A DNA stretch of 50,730 nt. Source: Hyphomicrobiales bacterium (GTDB taxonomy: Bacteria > Pseudomonadota > Alphaproteobacteria > Rhizobiales > Beijerinckiaceae). This document shows, piece by piece, positions 14,637 through 23,881 of this stretch. The position numbers and the translations under genes are program-made. How positions within the stretch are numbered: the first letter of the stretch is position 1; every line of letters begins with the position of its first letter. Where the stretch lies: the NCBI GenBank assembly GCA_027484605.1, contig JAIXSR010000133.1, forward strand, positions 1 through 50,730. Reading direction: 5' to 3'. The notes beneath the pieces were generated by a model, which saw nothing but the letters and a program-made list of their open reading frames with translations, searched no databases and had not been told where the DNA came from.

Positions 14637-17600
14637 ATGAATGTCTCCGCACCCTTCATTGCCCGGCCGGTCGCTACCTCGCTCCTTGCGGTGGCGGTGC
14701 TGATCATCGGGCTGATGGGCTATCGGGCCTTGCCGGTCTCGTCTCTGCCCCAGGTCGATTTCCCGACCCTCGTGGTCACCACCAACCTGCCGGGCGCCAG
14801 CCCCGAAACCATGGCGGCCCTGGTCACCGGGCCGCTGGAGCGCCAGCTCGGCCAGATCCCCGCCCTGACCACGCTGACCTCGACCAGTTCCTTCGGGCTG
14901 AGCCAGATCACGCTGCAATTCGCCCTCGACCGCGACATTGACGGGGCCGCGCAGGATGTCCAGTCGGCGATCAACGCCGCCGGTTCCGCCTTGCCGAGGA
15001 CGCTGCCCTACCCGCCGACCTACACCAAGGCCAACCCGGCCGATGCGCCCATCCTCACCCTTGCCCTGACGGCGCCCAACACCCCGGTCCGGGTCATGGC
15101 GGATCTCGCCGATACCCTGATCGCCCAGCGCCTGGCGGAAATCGGCGGGGTGGGGCGGGTCGCCGTGCAGGGCGGATCGAAGCCGGCCATCCGCGTGCAG
15201 GCGGATCTCGTGGCCCTGTCGACCAAGGGTCTCAGCCTCGAGGATCTCCGCAGCGCCGTATCGGCCGCCAATGTTTCCGCGGCCAAGGGCTCGCTCGATG
15301 GCGCCGTGCAGAGCCATGCCATCGCAGCCAATGACCAGATCACCTCCGCCCGGGACTATGCGCTCGTGACCATCGCCTTCCGTAATGGCGCGCCCGTCCT
15401 GCTGCGGGATGTGGCGATCATCACCGATGGCTTCGAGAACGAGCGGATCGGGGCGTGGCGGCAGGGCCGGCCGGCTGTCGTGCTGGATATCCAGCGCCAG
15501 CCCGGCGCGAATGTCGTCGCCACTGTCGACAGGATCCGTGCCGAGCTGCCCCGCCTCGCACGGGCGCTGCCGGCCGATGTGTCACTGGATGTCGTCGCCG
15601 ATCGCACCGAGGCGATCCGCGCCTCGATCCATGACGTCCAGTTCACCCTCGCCCTCTCGGTCGGGCTGGTGATCATGGTCGTGCTGCTTTTCCTGCGAAC
15701 CTGGGCTGCCACGATCATCGCGGGCATCACCCTCCCGCTCTCGCTGATCGGCACCTTCGCCGTCATGTGGTCCTTCGGCTATTCCCTCGACAATCTCTCG
15801 CTGATGGCGCTGACCATCGGCACGGGCTTCGTGGTCGACGACGCCATCGTGATGATCGAGAACATCTCGCGCCATCGCGAGGAGGGGGCGGAAGGTGGCG
15901 AGGCCGCGCGGCGCGGATCGGCCGAGATCGGCTTCACCGTCATCTCGCTCACCGCCTCGCTGCTCGCGGTCTTCATCCCGCTGCTCTTCATGAGCGGCCT
16001 TGTCGGGCGGATGTTCCGCGAATTCGCGGTGACCCTCTCGATCGCCGTCGTCGTCTCGGCCATCGTCTCGCTGACCCTGACCCCGATGATGTGCGCCCGG
16101 CTGTTGAAGCCGGTCCGGCCGGAAGCGTCCGGACGCAAACCCGGCTGGCTGGGCCGTCTGTCCGACGGGATCGGCGAGAGTCTCTCGCGCGGCTATGCCT
16201 CATCGCTCGCCGTCATCCTCCGCCATCGCGGGCTGACCCTTCTCGTCACCATCCTCACGGTGCTCGCCACCGTCTGGCTCTACGCGGTCATGCCGAAGAG
16301 CTTCCTGCCGGTACAGGATACAGGGTTGATCAGCATCACGCTGCGCGGCGCGCCGGATGTCTCCTTCGAGGAAATGGCGCACCTTCAGGCCAGCGCCGGC
16401 GAGGCTGTCCGCAAGGTGCCGGAGGTGGCGGAAGTCGTTGCGGTCGTCGGAACCGGCCTGACCAACCCGACCCCGAACATTGCGACTTTGGCGGTAACGC
16501 TGAAGCCCCATGCGGCCCGGACCCGCAAGGCTTCGGCCATTGTGCCGGATCTGGAGGCGGCTTTGGGCCAGCTTCCCGGCGTGACCGCCTTTGTCAAGCT
16601 CGTCCAGGATGTCCAGATCGCCACCCGGGCGAGCTGGAGCCAGTACCAGTATACCCTGGTCGGCGCCGAGGGCGAGGAAGTCCGGCGCTGGGGCCGGCTC
16701 CTTCTGCGCCGGCTCGCGGCCGAACCCGGCTTCGCCAATGTCGCCTCGATCGAGGATGACGAGGGGCTAGAGGCACGGGTTGTCGTCGATCGCGTGCGGG
16801 CCGGGCAGTTCGGCGTATCGCTCCAGGCCGTGAGCGATGGCCTCAACAATGCTTTCGCCCAGCGCCAGATCTCGACGATCTACGGCCAGGCCAACCAGTA
16901 TCGCGTGGTGCTCGAGGTCGAGCCGCGTTTCCGGAGCGATCCGTCCAGCCTCGAGACGATGCGGTTTCCGGGCGCGGGCGGCGTGCAGGTGCCGCTGCCT
17001 TCCTTCGCGCGGGTCGAGCGGGGTACTGCGCCTTTGGCGATCAGTCATCAGGAGCAGTTCCCGGCCTTCACGATCAGCTTCGATCTCGCCGAGGGGCAGG
17101 CCTTGGGCGATGCCGTCCGGGCGGTGCATGCCGCCGAACGCGAGATCGGCATGCCCGGCGCCGTCACCGGCACGTTCTCCGGCGAGGCCGAGGAATTCCG
17201 GCTCTCCCTCGCCAGCCAGCCCTGGCTGATCCTCGCGGCCATTCTCGCGATCTATATCGTGCTCGGCGTGCTCTACGAGAGCTACATCCACCCGCTCACG
17301 ATTCTCTCGACGCTGCCTTCGGCCGGGATCGGCGCGCTGCTCGCTTTGGCCATGGTGGGCGAGCACCTGACGATCATCGGCGTGATCGGGATCGTGCTGC
17401 TGATGGGCATCGTGAAGAAGAACGCGATCATGATGATCGACTTCGCGCTCCATGCCGAACGGCATCGCGGCCTTTCGGCCGAAGCGGCGATCATCGAAGC
17501 TTGTGCCCTGCGGTTCCGGCCGATCATGATGACCACCCTTGCGGCCCTGTTCGGCGCCCTGCCGCTGGCGCTCGCCACCGGTCCGGGCGCGGAACTCCGC

Positions 17601-17753
17601 ATGCCGCTCGGCGTCTCCATCATCGGCGGCCTGCTGCTGAGCCAGCTGTTGACGCTCTACACCACGCCGGTCGTCTATCTCGCGCTGGATCGCCTGCGGG
17701 TCCGGATGGGCGAGCGCGCGGCCACGATGCCCGAGCCGGGGGCTGCGCCATGA
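14637..17753 (+). CDS. RND multidrug efflux pump subunit, MdtB type
   Basis: Inner-membrane proton/drug antiporter, 1038 residues, normal for the HAE1 RND family. It starts MNVSAPFIARPVATSLLAVAV at ATG 14637, the conserved RND N-terminus with the first membrane helix. The proton-relay aspartate pair is present in FVVDDAIVMIENI (around base 15835), and the late motif GIVKKNAIMMIDFAL is typical. The large periplasmic loops lie at about 35-335 and 560-870. The overlapping second pump suggests a heterotrimer, as in MdtBC of enterobacteria (known for that family; inferred here). Substrates cannot be read from sequence; MdtABC systems handle bile salts, novobiocin and some metals. Confidence 0.93.
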   Translation: MNVSAPFIARPVATSLLAVAVLIIGLMGYRALPVSSLPQVDFPTLVVTTNLPGASPETMAALVTGPLERQLGQIPALTTLTSTSSFGLSQITLQFALDRDIDGAAQDVQSAINAAGSALPRTLPYPPTYTKANPADAPILTLALTAPNTPVRVMADLADTLIAQRLAEIGGVGRVAVQGGSKPAIRVQADLVALSTKGLSLEDLRSAVSAANVSAAKGSLDGAVQSHAIAANDQITSARDYALVTIAFRNGAPVLLRDVAIITDGFENERIGAWRQGRPAVVLDIQRQPGANVVATVDRIRAELPRLARALPADVSLDVVADRTEAIRASIHDVQFTLALSVGLVIMVVLLFLRTWAATIIAGITLPLSLIGTFAVMWSFGYSLDNLSLMALTIGTGFVVDDAIVMIENISRHREEGAEGGEAARRGSAEIGFTVISLTASLLAVFIPLLFMSGLVGRMFREFAVTLSIAVVVSAIVSLTLTPMMCARLLKPVRPEASGRKPGWLGRLSDGIGESLSRGYASSLAVILRHRGLTLLVTILTVLATVWLYAVMPKSFLPVQDTGLISITLRGAPDVSFEEMAHLQASAGEAVRKVPEVAEVVAVVGTGLTNPTPNIATLAVTLKPHAARTRKASAIVPDLEAALGQLPGVTAFVKLVQDVQIATRASWSQYQYTLVGAEGEEVRRWGRLLLRRLAAEPGFANVASIEDDEGLEARVVVDRVRAGQFGVSLQAVSDGLNNAFAQRQISTIYGQANQYRVVLEVEPRFRSDPSSLETMRFPGAGGVQVPLPSFARVERGTAPLAISHQEQFPAFTISFDLAEGQALGDAVRAVHAAEREIGMPGAVTGTFSGEAEEFRLSLASQPWLILAAILAIYIVLGVLYESYIHPLTILSTLPSAGIGALLALAMVGEHLTIIGVIGIVLLMGIVKKNAIMMIDFALHAERHRGLSAEAAIIEACALRFRPIMMTTLAALFGALPLALATGPGAELRMPLGVSIIGGLLLSQLLTLYTTPVVYLALDRLRVRMGERAATMPEPGAAP

Positions 17754-20700
17754 ATCTCTGCGCGCCCTTCATCCGCCGGCCGGTCGGCACCACCTTGCTC
17801 GCCGCGGGCCTGCTGATCTTCGGCTTCGCGACCTACCGGGAATTGCCGGTGGCCAGTCTGCCCTCGGTCGACCTGCCGACGATCCGGGTTTCGGCCAGCC
17901 GCCCCGGGGCCGACCCGGAAACCATGGCTTCCACCGTGGCTGCGCCCCTGGAACGGCGGCTCGGGGCCATTGCCGGTGTCACCGAGATCACCTCGACCTC
18001 GACGCAGGGCAATACCAGCATCGCCGTCCAGTTCGATCTCGCCCGCAAGGTCGACAAGGCCGCCCAGGATGTCCAGGCCGCCATCAACGGTGCCATGGCC
18101 GACCTGCCCTCCGACATGCCGTCCCTGCCGCGTTTCCGGAAGGCCAATCCCTCTGCGCAGCCCATCCTTGTGCTGGCCTTGACCTCGCCAACCCTGCCGA
18201 ACAGCGCGATCTACGATGCGGCCGATTCCGTTCTCGTCCAGCGCCTGTCGCAGATCGACGGCGTGGCCGATGTCAATGTGAGCGGGGCCGAACAGCCTGC
18301 GGTGCGGATCGAGTTCGATCCCGCGGCCATCGCGCAGGCCGGGCTCACACTCGAACAGGTCCGGCTTGCCGTTGTCGGCGCCAATGCTCTGGGCCCGGTC
18401 GGCGCCTTCGAGGGGCGCCGGCAGAGCGAGGTCCTTGCCCTGAACGCCCAGCTCCGGAGTGCGGAGGATTACCGCCAGCTGGTGATCCGCGCCGCGAATG
18501 GCCGGGTCATGCGCCTGACGGATATCGCAAAGGTCTATGACGGCGTCCGCAACACGCTCTCCGCCGGGAGCTATGACGGCAAGCCCGCCGTCATCATCAG
18601 CATCACCCGCGCGGCCAATGCCAATGTCGTCGAGACCGTCGGCCGGATCCGCGCCCTGCTGCCCGAATTGTCGCGCTGGCTGCCGGCCGATATCCGGATA
18701 TCGGTCATGTCGGACCGGACGACGACGATCCGGGCGAGCCTCGAAGACATGCAGTTCACGCTGCTGCTCTCTGTGGGCCTCGTCATGCTGGTCGTCTTCC
18801 TGTTCTTCGGCCGTATCGTCCCGACTCTCGCTGCCGGCGTGACAATCCCGCTTGCCTTTGCCGGCACCTTCCTCGGCATGTGGGCGATGGGGTTCAGCCT
18901 CAACAATCTTTCGCTCATGGCCCTGGCCATCAGCGTCGGCTTCGTCGTCGATGATGCCATCGTGGTGATCGAAAGCGTGATCGAGCGCATCGAGCGCGGC
19001 GTCTCGCCCGTCCGCGCGGCGATCGAGGGGGCGGGCGCCATCGCCTTCACGGTGATCTCCATCAGCCTGAGCCTCGTCGCCGCCTTCATGCCGCTCTTCT
19101 TCATCGGCGGCATTGTGGGCAAGTTCTTCCAGGAATTCGCCGTCACGGTCGCCTTCGCGATCCTCGTCTCCACGATCGTCGCCCTGTCGGTCACCCCGAT
19201 GCTCTGCGGGCGTTATCTCTCGGCCCGACCGCCCGGGCGCTTCGAGCGCCGCGTGAACGCCATCCTTGCCGCGATCATCGCCTCCTATTCCCGCTCGCTG
19301 GATTGGGCCCTGCGGCGCCTCTGGCTGATGATCGGTCTGACGCTCGTCTCGATCGGGCTCACCGTCTATCTCTTCACCGTCATTCCCAAGGGTTTCTTCC
19401 CGCAGGACGATAACGGGCTGCTCTTTGGCTGGAGCGAGGCGGCGCCCGATATCTCCTTCGAGCAGATGCGGCAGTTACAGGAACGGGCAGCGGCCGTGCT
19501 CATGGCAGATCCCGCCGTCGCCCATGTGGGCTCTTTTCTCGGTGGCGGGGGAGGGACGGTGAACAATGGTCGCTTCTTCGTCGCCCTCAAGCCGCTGGCC
19601 GAGCGGAAGATGAGTGCCCAGCGCGTTGTCGGCCGGTTGCGCGTCAGCCTCTCCCGCATGGCCGGGATTTCGGTTTTCCTGGTGGCCACCCAGGATGTCC
19701 GGGTCGGTGCGCGGCAGGGCAAGTCGGACTACCAGTTCACGCTCTGGAGCGCCGATCTCGCCGCGTTGCGCGAGGTTGCGCCGCGCGTCGTGCAGCGCAT
19801 CCGCGCCGTGCCGAACGTGACCGATGTCTCGACCGACCAGGAGGAAGGCGGACTGCAATTCGACATCCGGATCGACCGCGACATGGCCTCGCGGCTGGGT
19901 GTCACGATTGCCAGCATCGGTACGGCGCTGAACAATGCCTTCTCCCAGCGTCAGATCGTGACCATCTATGGCGAGCGGAACCAGTATCGGGCCATCCTGT
20001 CCGTCGCGAAGGGCGAGGGCAGCGACATCATGGATCTGCAGCGCATCTATGTCCCCGCTTCTGGCGGGCGGCAGGTCCCATTGGCCAGCCTGGTGACCCA
20101 TTCGCGCTCGATCGCGCCGCTGGCGGTGAACCATCAGGGCCAGTTCGCTGCGATCACGGTCAGTTTCGGTCTCTCGCCCGGCGCTTCCCTCGGCGAGGCG
20201 ACGCAGGCCATCCGCCGCGCCGTGGCCGAGATGCGCCTGCCCGAGATGGTCCAGACCGAATTTGCCGGCGATGCCGCAGCCTTCAACCGCAGCGCCAACA
20301 GCCAGGTCGTTCTGGTTCTCGCGGCCCTGCTGGCCATCTATATCCTGCTGGGCATCCTCTACGAGAGCCTCATCCATCCGCTGACGATCCTCTCCACCCT
20401 GCCCTCGGCGGGGCTGGGAGCCCTGCTGGCGCTGAAATTCAGCGGGCAGGACCTGACGCTTGTCGCGTTGATCGGCATCATCCTGCTGATCGGGATCGTG
20501 AAGAAGAACGGCATCATGCTGGTCGACTATGCGCTGCACGCGCAGCGGCATGACGGGCTCTCGACCCGGGATGCGGTGGTGAAGGCCTCGCGGGAGCGTT
20601 TCCGTCCGATCCTGATGACGACGCTCGCCGCCATGCTCGGCGCCTTGCCGCTGGCCTTCGGCGAAGGCCCTGGCGCCGAATTGCGCCGTCCTCTGGGCCT

Positions 20701-20839
20701 GACCATCCTCGGCGGGCTCCTCGTGTCGCAGATCCTGACGCTCTACACCACGCCGGCCATCTATCTCGCCTTCGACCGGCTGACGCGGCGCAACAGCAGG
20801 CAGGCCAGGCCGGGACCGGGTTCCGTCGCTGAGGCCTGA
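17750..20839 (+). CDS. RND multidrug efflux pump subunit, MdtC type
   Basis: Second RND pump of the operon, 1029 residues, starting MNLCAPFIRRPVGTTLLAAG at ATG 17750 and overlapping the previous stop by four bases. It keeps FVVDDAIVVIESVIERI (proton-relay aspartates) and GIVKKNGIMLVDYAL. It differs clearly from the first pump throughout the periplasmic domains, so this is a true pair rather than a recent duplication. The operon order is outer-membrane channel, adaptor, MdtB type, MdtC type. Its end is only 12 bases from the stop of the convergent LysR gene, with no obvious hairpin terminator. Confidence 0.93.
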   Translation: MNLCAPFIRRPVGTTLLAAGLLIFGFATYRELPVASLPSVDLPTIRVSASRPGADPETMASTVAAPLERRLGAIAGVTEITSTSTQGNTSIAVQFDLARKVDKAAQDVQAAINGAMADLPSDMPSLPRFRKANPSAQPILVLALTSPTLPNSAIYDAADSVLVQRLSQIDGVADVNVSGAEQPAVRIEFDPAAIAQAGLTLEQVRLAVVGANALGPVGAFEGRRQSEVLALNAQLRSAEDYRQLVIRAANGRVMRLTDIAKVYDGVRNTLSAGSYDGKPAVIISITRAANANVVETVGRIRALLPELSRWLPADIRISVMSDRTTTIRASLEDMQFTLLLSVGLVMLVVFLFFGRIVPTLAAGVTIPLAFAGTFLGMWAMGFSLNNLSLMALAISVGFVVDDAIVVIESVIERIERGVSPVRAAIEGAGAIAFTVISISLSLVAAFMPLFFIGGIVGKFFQEFAVTVAFAILVSTIVALSVTPMLCGRYLSARPPGRFERRVNAILAAIIASYSRSLDWALRRLWLMIGLTLVSIGLTVYLFTVIPKGFFPQDDNGLLFGWSEAAPDISFEQMRQLQERAAAVLMADPAVAHVGSFLGGGGGTVNNGRFFVALKPLAERKMSAQRVVGRLRVSLSRMAGISVFLVATQDVRVGARQGKSDYQFTLWSADLAALREVAPRVVQRIRAVPNVTDVSTDQEEGGLQFDIRIDRDMASRLGVTIASIGTALNNAFSQRQIVTIYGERNQYRAILSVAKGEGSDIMDLQRIYVPASGGRQVPLASLVTHSRSIAPLAVNHQGQFAAITVSFGLSPGASLGEATQAIRRAVAEMRLPEMVQTEFAGDAAAFNRSANSQVVLVLAALLAIYILLGILYESLIHPLTILSTLPSAGLGALLALKFSGQDLTLVALIGIILLIGIVKKNGIMLVDYALHAQRHDGLSTRDAVVKASRERFRPILMTTLAAMLGALPLAFGEGPGAELRRPLGLTILGGLLVSQILTLYTTPAIYLAFDRLTRRNSRQARPGPGSVAEA

Positions 20840-20851
20840 CCGCCGGCAGGT

Positions 20852-21736
20852 TCAGGCCAGCCGGCGCTCGAGGCTCCGGACAATGTGTTCGGCCAGGCGA
20901 TGCACGGCCCGGTTATGGGTCGGGGCCGTCAGCAGCGCGATCTCGGTATCGCGGAGATCCGGCAACTGCGGATCGGCAAGGATGCGGAAGCCCGCCGGCA
21001 CCATTTCCTTGGGCAGGACCGCCACGCCCAGTGCCGCCCGCACGGCGGCCAGCGTTCCGGCCAGCGAGCCGCAAGTATAGGCGATCCGCCAGTCTCGACC
21101 GGCCCGTTCAAGCGATTCTGTCGCCCGCTTGCGATAGACGCAGGGGGCGGGCGAGACGACAAGAGGCAGGCGCCCTTCCGCCGGCAGGACAAAATCCTCG
21201 GCCGCAACCCAGACCAGCGGCTCCCGCCAGACGCGGACGCCATCTGCGCTCCGCCCGATCTCGCGCTTGGCGAGCACGAGGTCGAACTCTCCCTCGCGGA
21301 ACCGGTCCAGCAGGTTCAACGTCAGGTCGCAGGTTACTTCGAGGGTCAGGCGCGGATGGCTGCGGGCGAAGCGCGCGAGGACGAGCGGCAGATGGGTTGT
21401 CGCGAAATCCTCCGGCGTGCCAAGCCGGATCACGCCTTCCACCGGCGCATCCGAATTGCGTTGGAGGATGGCATCATGCAGCGCCAGCAGCGCGCGAGCC
21501 TCCGGCAGCAGGCGCTCGCCCTCGGAGGTGAGACGCAGGGAACGCGGCGTCCGGTCGAGAAGGCGATAGCCGATCCGGGTTTCCAGCCGCTTGAGCTGCA
21601 GTGAGATCGTGGATTGGGACCGGAGCAGCCGCTCGCTCGCCCGCGTCATTCCGCCCATTTCGGCAATGGTGACGAATGTCCGCAGGAGATCGAGGTCAAG
21701 CTGGCTCTGGGCCGGCATCGGGTTGGGGCGGGGCAT
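20852..21736 (-). CDS. LysR-family transcriptional regulator
   Basis: DNA-binding regulator of 294 residues (normal for LysR). The winged helix-turn-helix spans about 14-72 (LDLDLLRTFVTIAEMGGMTRA, then SQSTISLQLKRLE and LLDRTPRSLRLT). A periplasmic-binding-like effector domain follows from ~95 (GVIRLGTPEDFATTHLP). It is divergent from the SbtA-family permease gene with a 105-base gap that holds inverted repeats, the usual arrangement for a LysR protein that controls its neighbour. ATG 21736 or 21718 are both possible. The effector is unknown; it could be related to inorganic carbon or a carboxylate if the permease is the target (inference). Confidence 0.92.
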   Translation of the reverse strand: MPRPNPMPAQSQLDLDLLRTFVTIAEMGGMTRASERLLRSQSTISLQLKRLETRIGYRLLDRTPRSLRLTSEGERLLPEARALLALHDAILQRNSDAPVEGVIRLGTPEDFATTHLPLVLARFARSHPRLTLEVTCDLTLNLLDRFREGEFDLVLAKREIGRSADGVRVWREPLVWVAAEDFVLPAEGRLPLVVSPAPCVYRKRATESLERAGRDWRIAYTCGSLAGTLAAVRAALGVAVLPKEMVPAGFRILADPQLPDLRDTEIALLTAPTHNRAVHRLAEHIVRSLERRLA

Positions 21737-21744
21737 GGGCCATC

Positions 21745-21794
21745 ATTGATGAATGCAATGCCAGCAACGTAGGAAATCAATTTCAATCATCAAT
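21745..21794. promoter_or_regulatory. Probable LysR operator between regulator and permease
   Basis: An 8-base inverted repeat ATTGATGA (21745-21752) / TCATCAAT (21787-21794) encloses a second dyad GAAAT-CA-ATTTC (21773-21784). The region is A/T-rich against GC-rich surroundings and sits between the divergent starts at 21736 and 21842. The layout suits a LysR recognition site plus activation site, with the inner dyad near the permease promoter. Confidence 0.6.
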
Positions 21795-21841
21795 GCCCCT
21801 CTGCCATGACGCCCGTGTCATTCCACGAATAGGGGGCAACG

Positions 21842-22819
21842 ATGCCGGGCCTGGAACTCCTTCTGGTCAATCTTCTCTCGCCGATCGTGCTGGCCTTTGT
21901 GCTGGGCCTCGTGGCCGGCTTCATCCGATCCGAACTGGAATTGCCAGAGCCGGTCCTGAAGCTGATTTCCATCTATCTCCTCTTCTCCATCGGCCTGACG
22001 GGCGGGCGCGAACTGGCCCGGGCGGAACCGGCCTCGCTCCTGTCCGTCTTCGCGGTGGCTCTGGCCCTTACCCTCGCCATCCCGATTGTCAGCTACCTCA
22101 TCCTCCGGCGCGTCGGGCGGTTCGACATCGCCAATGCGGCGGCCATCGCCGCTCATTACGGTTCGGTCTCCTCGGTGACGTTCTTCGCCGCCCTGACCTT
22201 CACAAAGACGATGGGCCATCCGGCCGAGGGGTATGTCAGCGCCATTGTCGCGCTGATGGAATGGGGTGTGATCGTCGCGCTGCTGATCGCCCGCATCGCG
22301 AAGGGCCGGGGATCGCAGGCGGGCAGGCTCGGTGCCATCGTCGCGGATACCCTGCGGGGGCGGGGGATTCTCCTGCTGACGGGCGGCATGACCATCGGCT
22401 TCCTCGCCAATGACGCGCAATGGGGCCAGATCGCGCCCTTCTACGAGCATCTCTTCCGGGGCATCCTGATGCTGTTCCTGCTGGAAATGGGCATGACTGC
22501 CTCGCGGCACATCCGGGCCTATGCCGGGGTCGGCCGGTTCATGACGGCCTTCGCCATCCTCTCGCCGATCGTCTGGGGCATTGTCGGCGTCATGCTCGGC
22601 CAGCTTGCCGGGCTCGGGATGGGCGGCGCCTTCGTGCTCGGCGCGATTGCCGCCTCCGCCTCCTATATCGATGCCCCAGCCGCCTGCCGTGCCGCGCTCC
22701 CGGAAGCCAATCCGGGCATCTATCTCACGGCCTCGCTGGGCGTCACCTTCCCTTTCAACATGCTGATCGGCCTGCCGCTGCTCTATCAGGTCGCGGCCTG
22801 GCTCTACGGCGCAGGCTGA
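21842..22819 (+). CDS. SbtA-family sodium-dependent bicarbonate permease
   Basis: Polytopic inner-membrane protein of 325 residues with ten or so membrane helices and no soluble domain. It matches the SbtA (sodium/bicarbonate symport) family in NAAAIAAHYGSVSSVTFF and in the late helix pair AIAASASYIDAPAACRAALP then NPGIYLTASLGVTFPFNML, which surround the substrate site in cyanobacterial SbtA. ATG 21842 follows AGGGGG. No SbtB (PII-like) partner is next to it. In heterotrophic proteobacteria the substrate has not been settled; bicarbonate for carboxylases is plausible because propionyl-CoA carboxylase lies in the same window, but that link is inference. Regulation by the divergent LysR protein is likely. 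Confidence 0.85.
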   Translation: MPGLELLLVNLLSPIVLAFVLGLVAGFIRSELELPEPVLKLISIYLLFSIGLTGGRELARAEPASLLSVFAVALALTLAIPIVSYLILRRVGRFDIANAAAIAAHYGSVSSVTFFAALTFTKTMGHPAEGYVSAIVALMEWGVIVALLIARIAKGRGSQAGRLGAIVADTLRGRGILLLTGGMTIGFLANDAQWGQIAPFYEHLFRGILMLFLLEMGMTASRHIRAYAGVGRFMTAFAILSPIVWGIVGVMLGQLAGLGMGGAFVLGAIAASASYIDAPAACRAALPEANPGIYLTASLGVTFPFNMLIGLPLLYQVAAWLYGAG

Positions 22820-22886
22820 TGGCGAGCGTTGCCGGCCCGATCACAGGAAGGGCGATGGTGCGGTCAGGACGGAAATGTTCGGGGGC

Positions 22887-22961
<75 letters not shown>

Positions 22962-23038
22962 ACGGGGTTGTGGCTCTGCCATGCTCGCTCCGGCAGGTCA
23001 AGCCGCCTTGGTGCCGGCAAGGACGAGTTTTCAAGAAA

Positions 23039-23087
23039 TTGTGCATCGCACAAAATTGTTGCACCGCAACATAAACTCGGTTATACG
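23039..23087 (+). promoter_or_regulatory. Phasin promoter with two PhaR-like TGC-N3-GCA dyads
   Basis: Two adjacent palindromes, TTGTGC-ATC-GCACAA (23039-23053) and TGTTGC-ACC-GCAACA (23057-23071), share the core TGC-N3-GCA with centres 18 bases apart. A possible -10 (TATACG, 23082-23087) lies just downstream, so a bound protein would cover the -35 region. PhaR represses phasin genes in alphaproteobacteria through TGC/GCA-type dyads. The repressor's identity is inference. Confidence 0.55.
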
Positions 23088-23177
23088 GAGAGGGTCATCT
23101 TCAGGGGTGCCTTGTGCGTCCCGTTCACCTTCCCCGTGTGGATGCCCAGGCATCGCACCCAGATCCAGGAGCTTACC

Positions 23178-23717
23178 ATGGCTGTTGCCAAGAAGACTGT
23201 CGCCACTGCCGCCCCGGCCACGATCGAAGCGGCCGTCGAGCAGGTCGTCGAGACCACCAAGGCCAATACCGAAGCGGTTGTTTCGGCGGCCACCGAAATG
23301 ATGAAGCCCTTCGCGGAAATGAAGCCCTTCGCCGACATGCAGGAAAGCTTCCGCGCCCAGGCCGAGAAAACCATCGAGCAGATGCGCACCCAGTATACCG
23401 CGCTGAAGGGCAATGCCGAGGCCGCCACCGGCAAGCTCGAGGAAAGCATGACGGCTGCCCAGGCCGGCACGCGTGAATTCAATGCCACGGTTTTCGCGCT
23501 GTTCCGCGCCCAGACCACGGCCGGCTTCGATCATCTCCAGGCCCTGTTCGGTGCCAAGACGATCGCCGACGCGCTGAAGCTCCAGCAGGATTTCGCCAAG
23601 GTGCAGGTCGAGACCATCCAGACCAACACCAAGAATCTCGCCGAACTGGCCAAGAAGGTTGCGACCGACGTGGTCGAGCCGGTCAAGTCCACGATCGTCC
23701 TGCCGTTCAAGCGTTGA
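23178..23717 (+). CDS. Phasin family protein (PHB granule coat), first copy
   Basis: Amphipathic helical protein of 179 residues that coats polyhydroxyalkanoate granules. It starts MAVAKKTVATAAPATIEAAV at ATG 23178 with AGGAGC upstream and contains the Phasin_2 pattern (EYNATVF-like REFNATVFALFRAQTTAGFDHLQALFGAKT). The direct tandem MKPFAEMKPFADM is a small internal duplication. The open frame continues upstream through the tRNA, but that stretch is non-coding. It is monocistronic: a PhaR-like operator lies before it and a strong hairpin terminator after it. A second, different phasin is at 31552. Confidence 0.9.
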   Translation: MAVAKKTVATAAPATIEAAVEQVVETTKANTEAVVSAATEMMKPFAEMKPFADMQESFRAQAEKTIEQMRTQYTALKGNAEAATGKLEESMTAAQAGTREFNATVFALFRAQTTAGFDHLQALFGAKTIADALKLQQDFAKVQVETIQTNTKNLAELAKKVATDVVEPVKSTIVLPFKR

Positions 23718-23751
23718 TCGCGGCGCAAAGCCCGGCCAGCAACTCCCGGAA

Positions 23752-23775
23752 GGGCGCCCCCGTGGCGCCCTTTTT
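23752..23775 (+). terminator. Rho-independent terminator of phasin gene
   Basis: Stem GGGCGCC/GGCGCCC (23752-23758 and 23764-23770), loop CCCGT, then TTTTT (23771-23775). It lies 34 bases after the phasin stop. Confidence 0.88.
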
Positions 23776-23838
23776 CGTTGGGCGCCGGCGGCCCGGAACG
23801 GATTGTTCCGCTTCCCGCCCGCCCATGCAATTCCTGCC

Positions 23839-23867
23839 TTGAAATCTTGCGCAAGAGCGGATAGGAC
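23839..23867 (+). promoter_or_regulatory. Promoter of tRNA-His
   Basis: -35 TTGAAA (23839-23844), 17-base spacer, -10 TAGGAC (23862-23867). The predicted start is ~7 bases before the tRNA 5' end. The -35 is good and the -10 is weak. Confidence 0.5.
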
Positions 23868-23881
23868 GCTGGCTCCGATCT

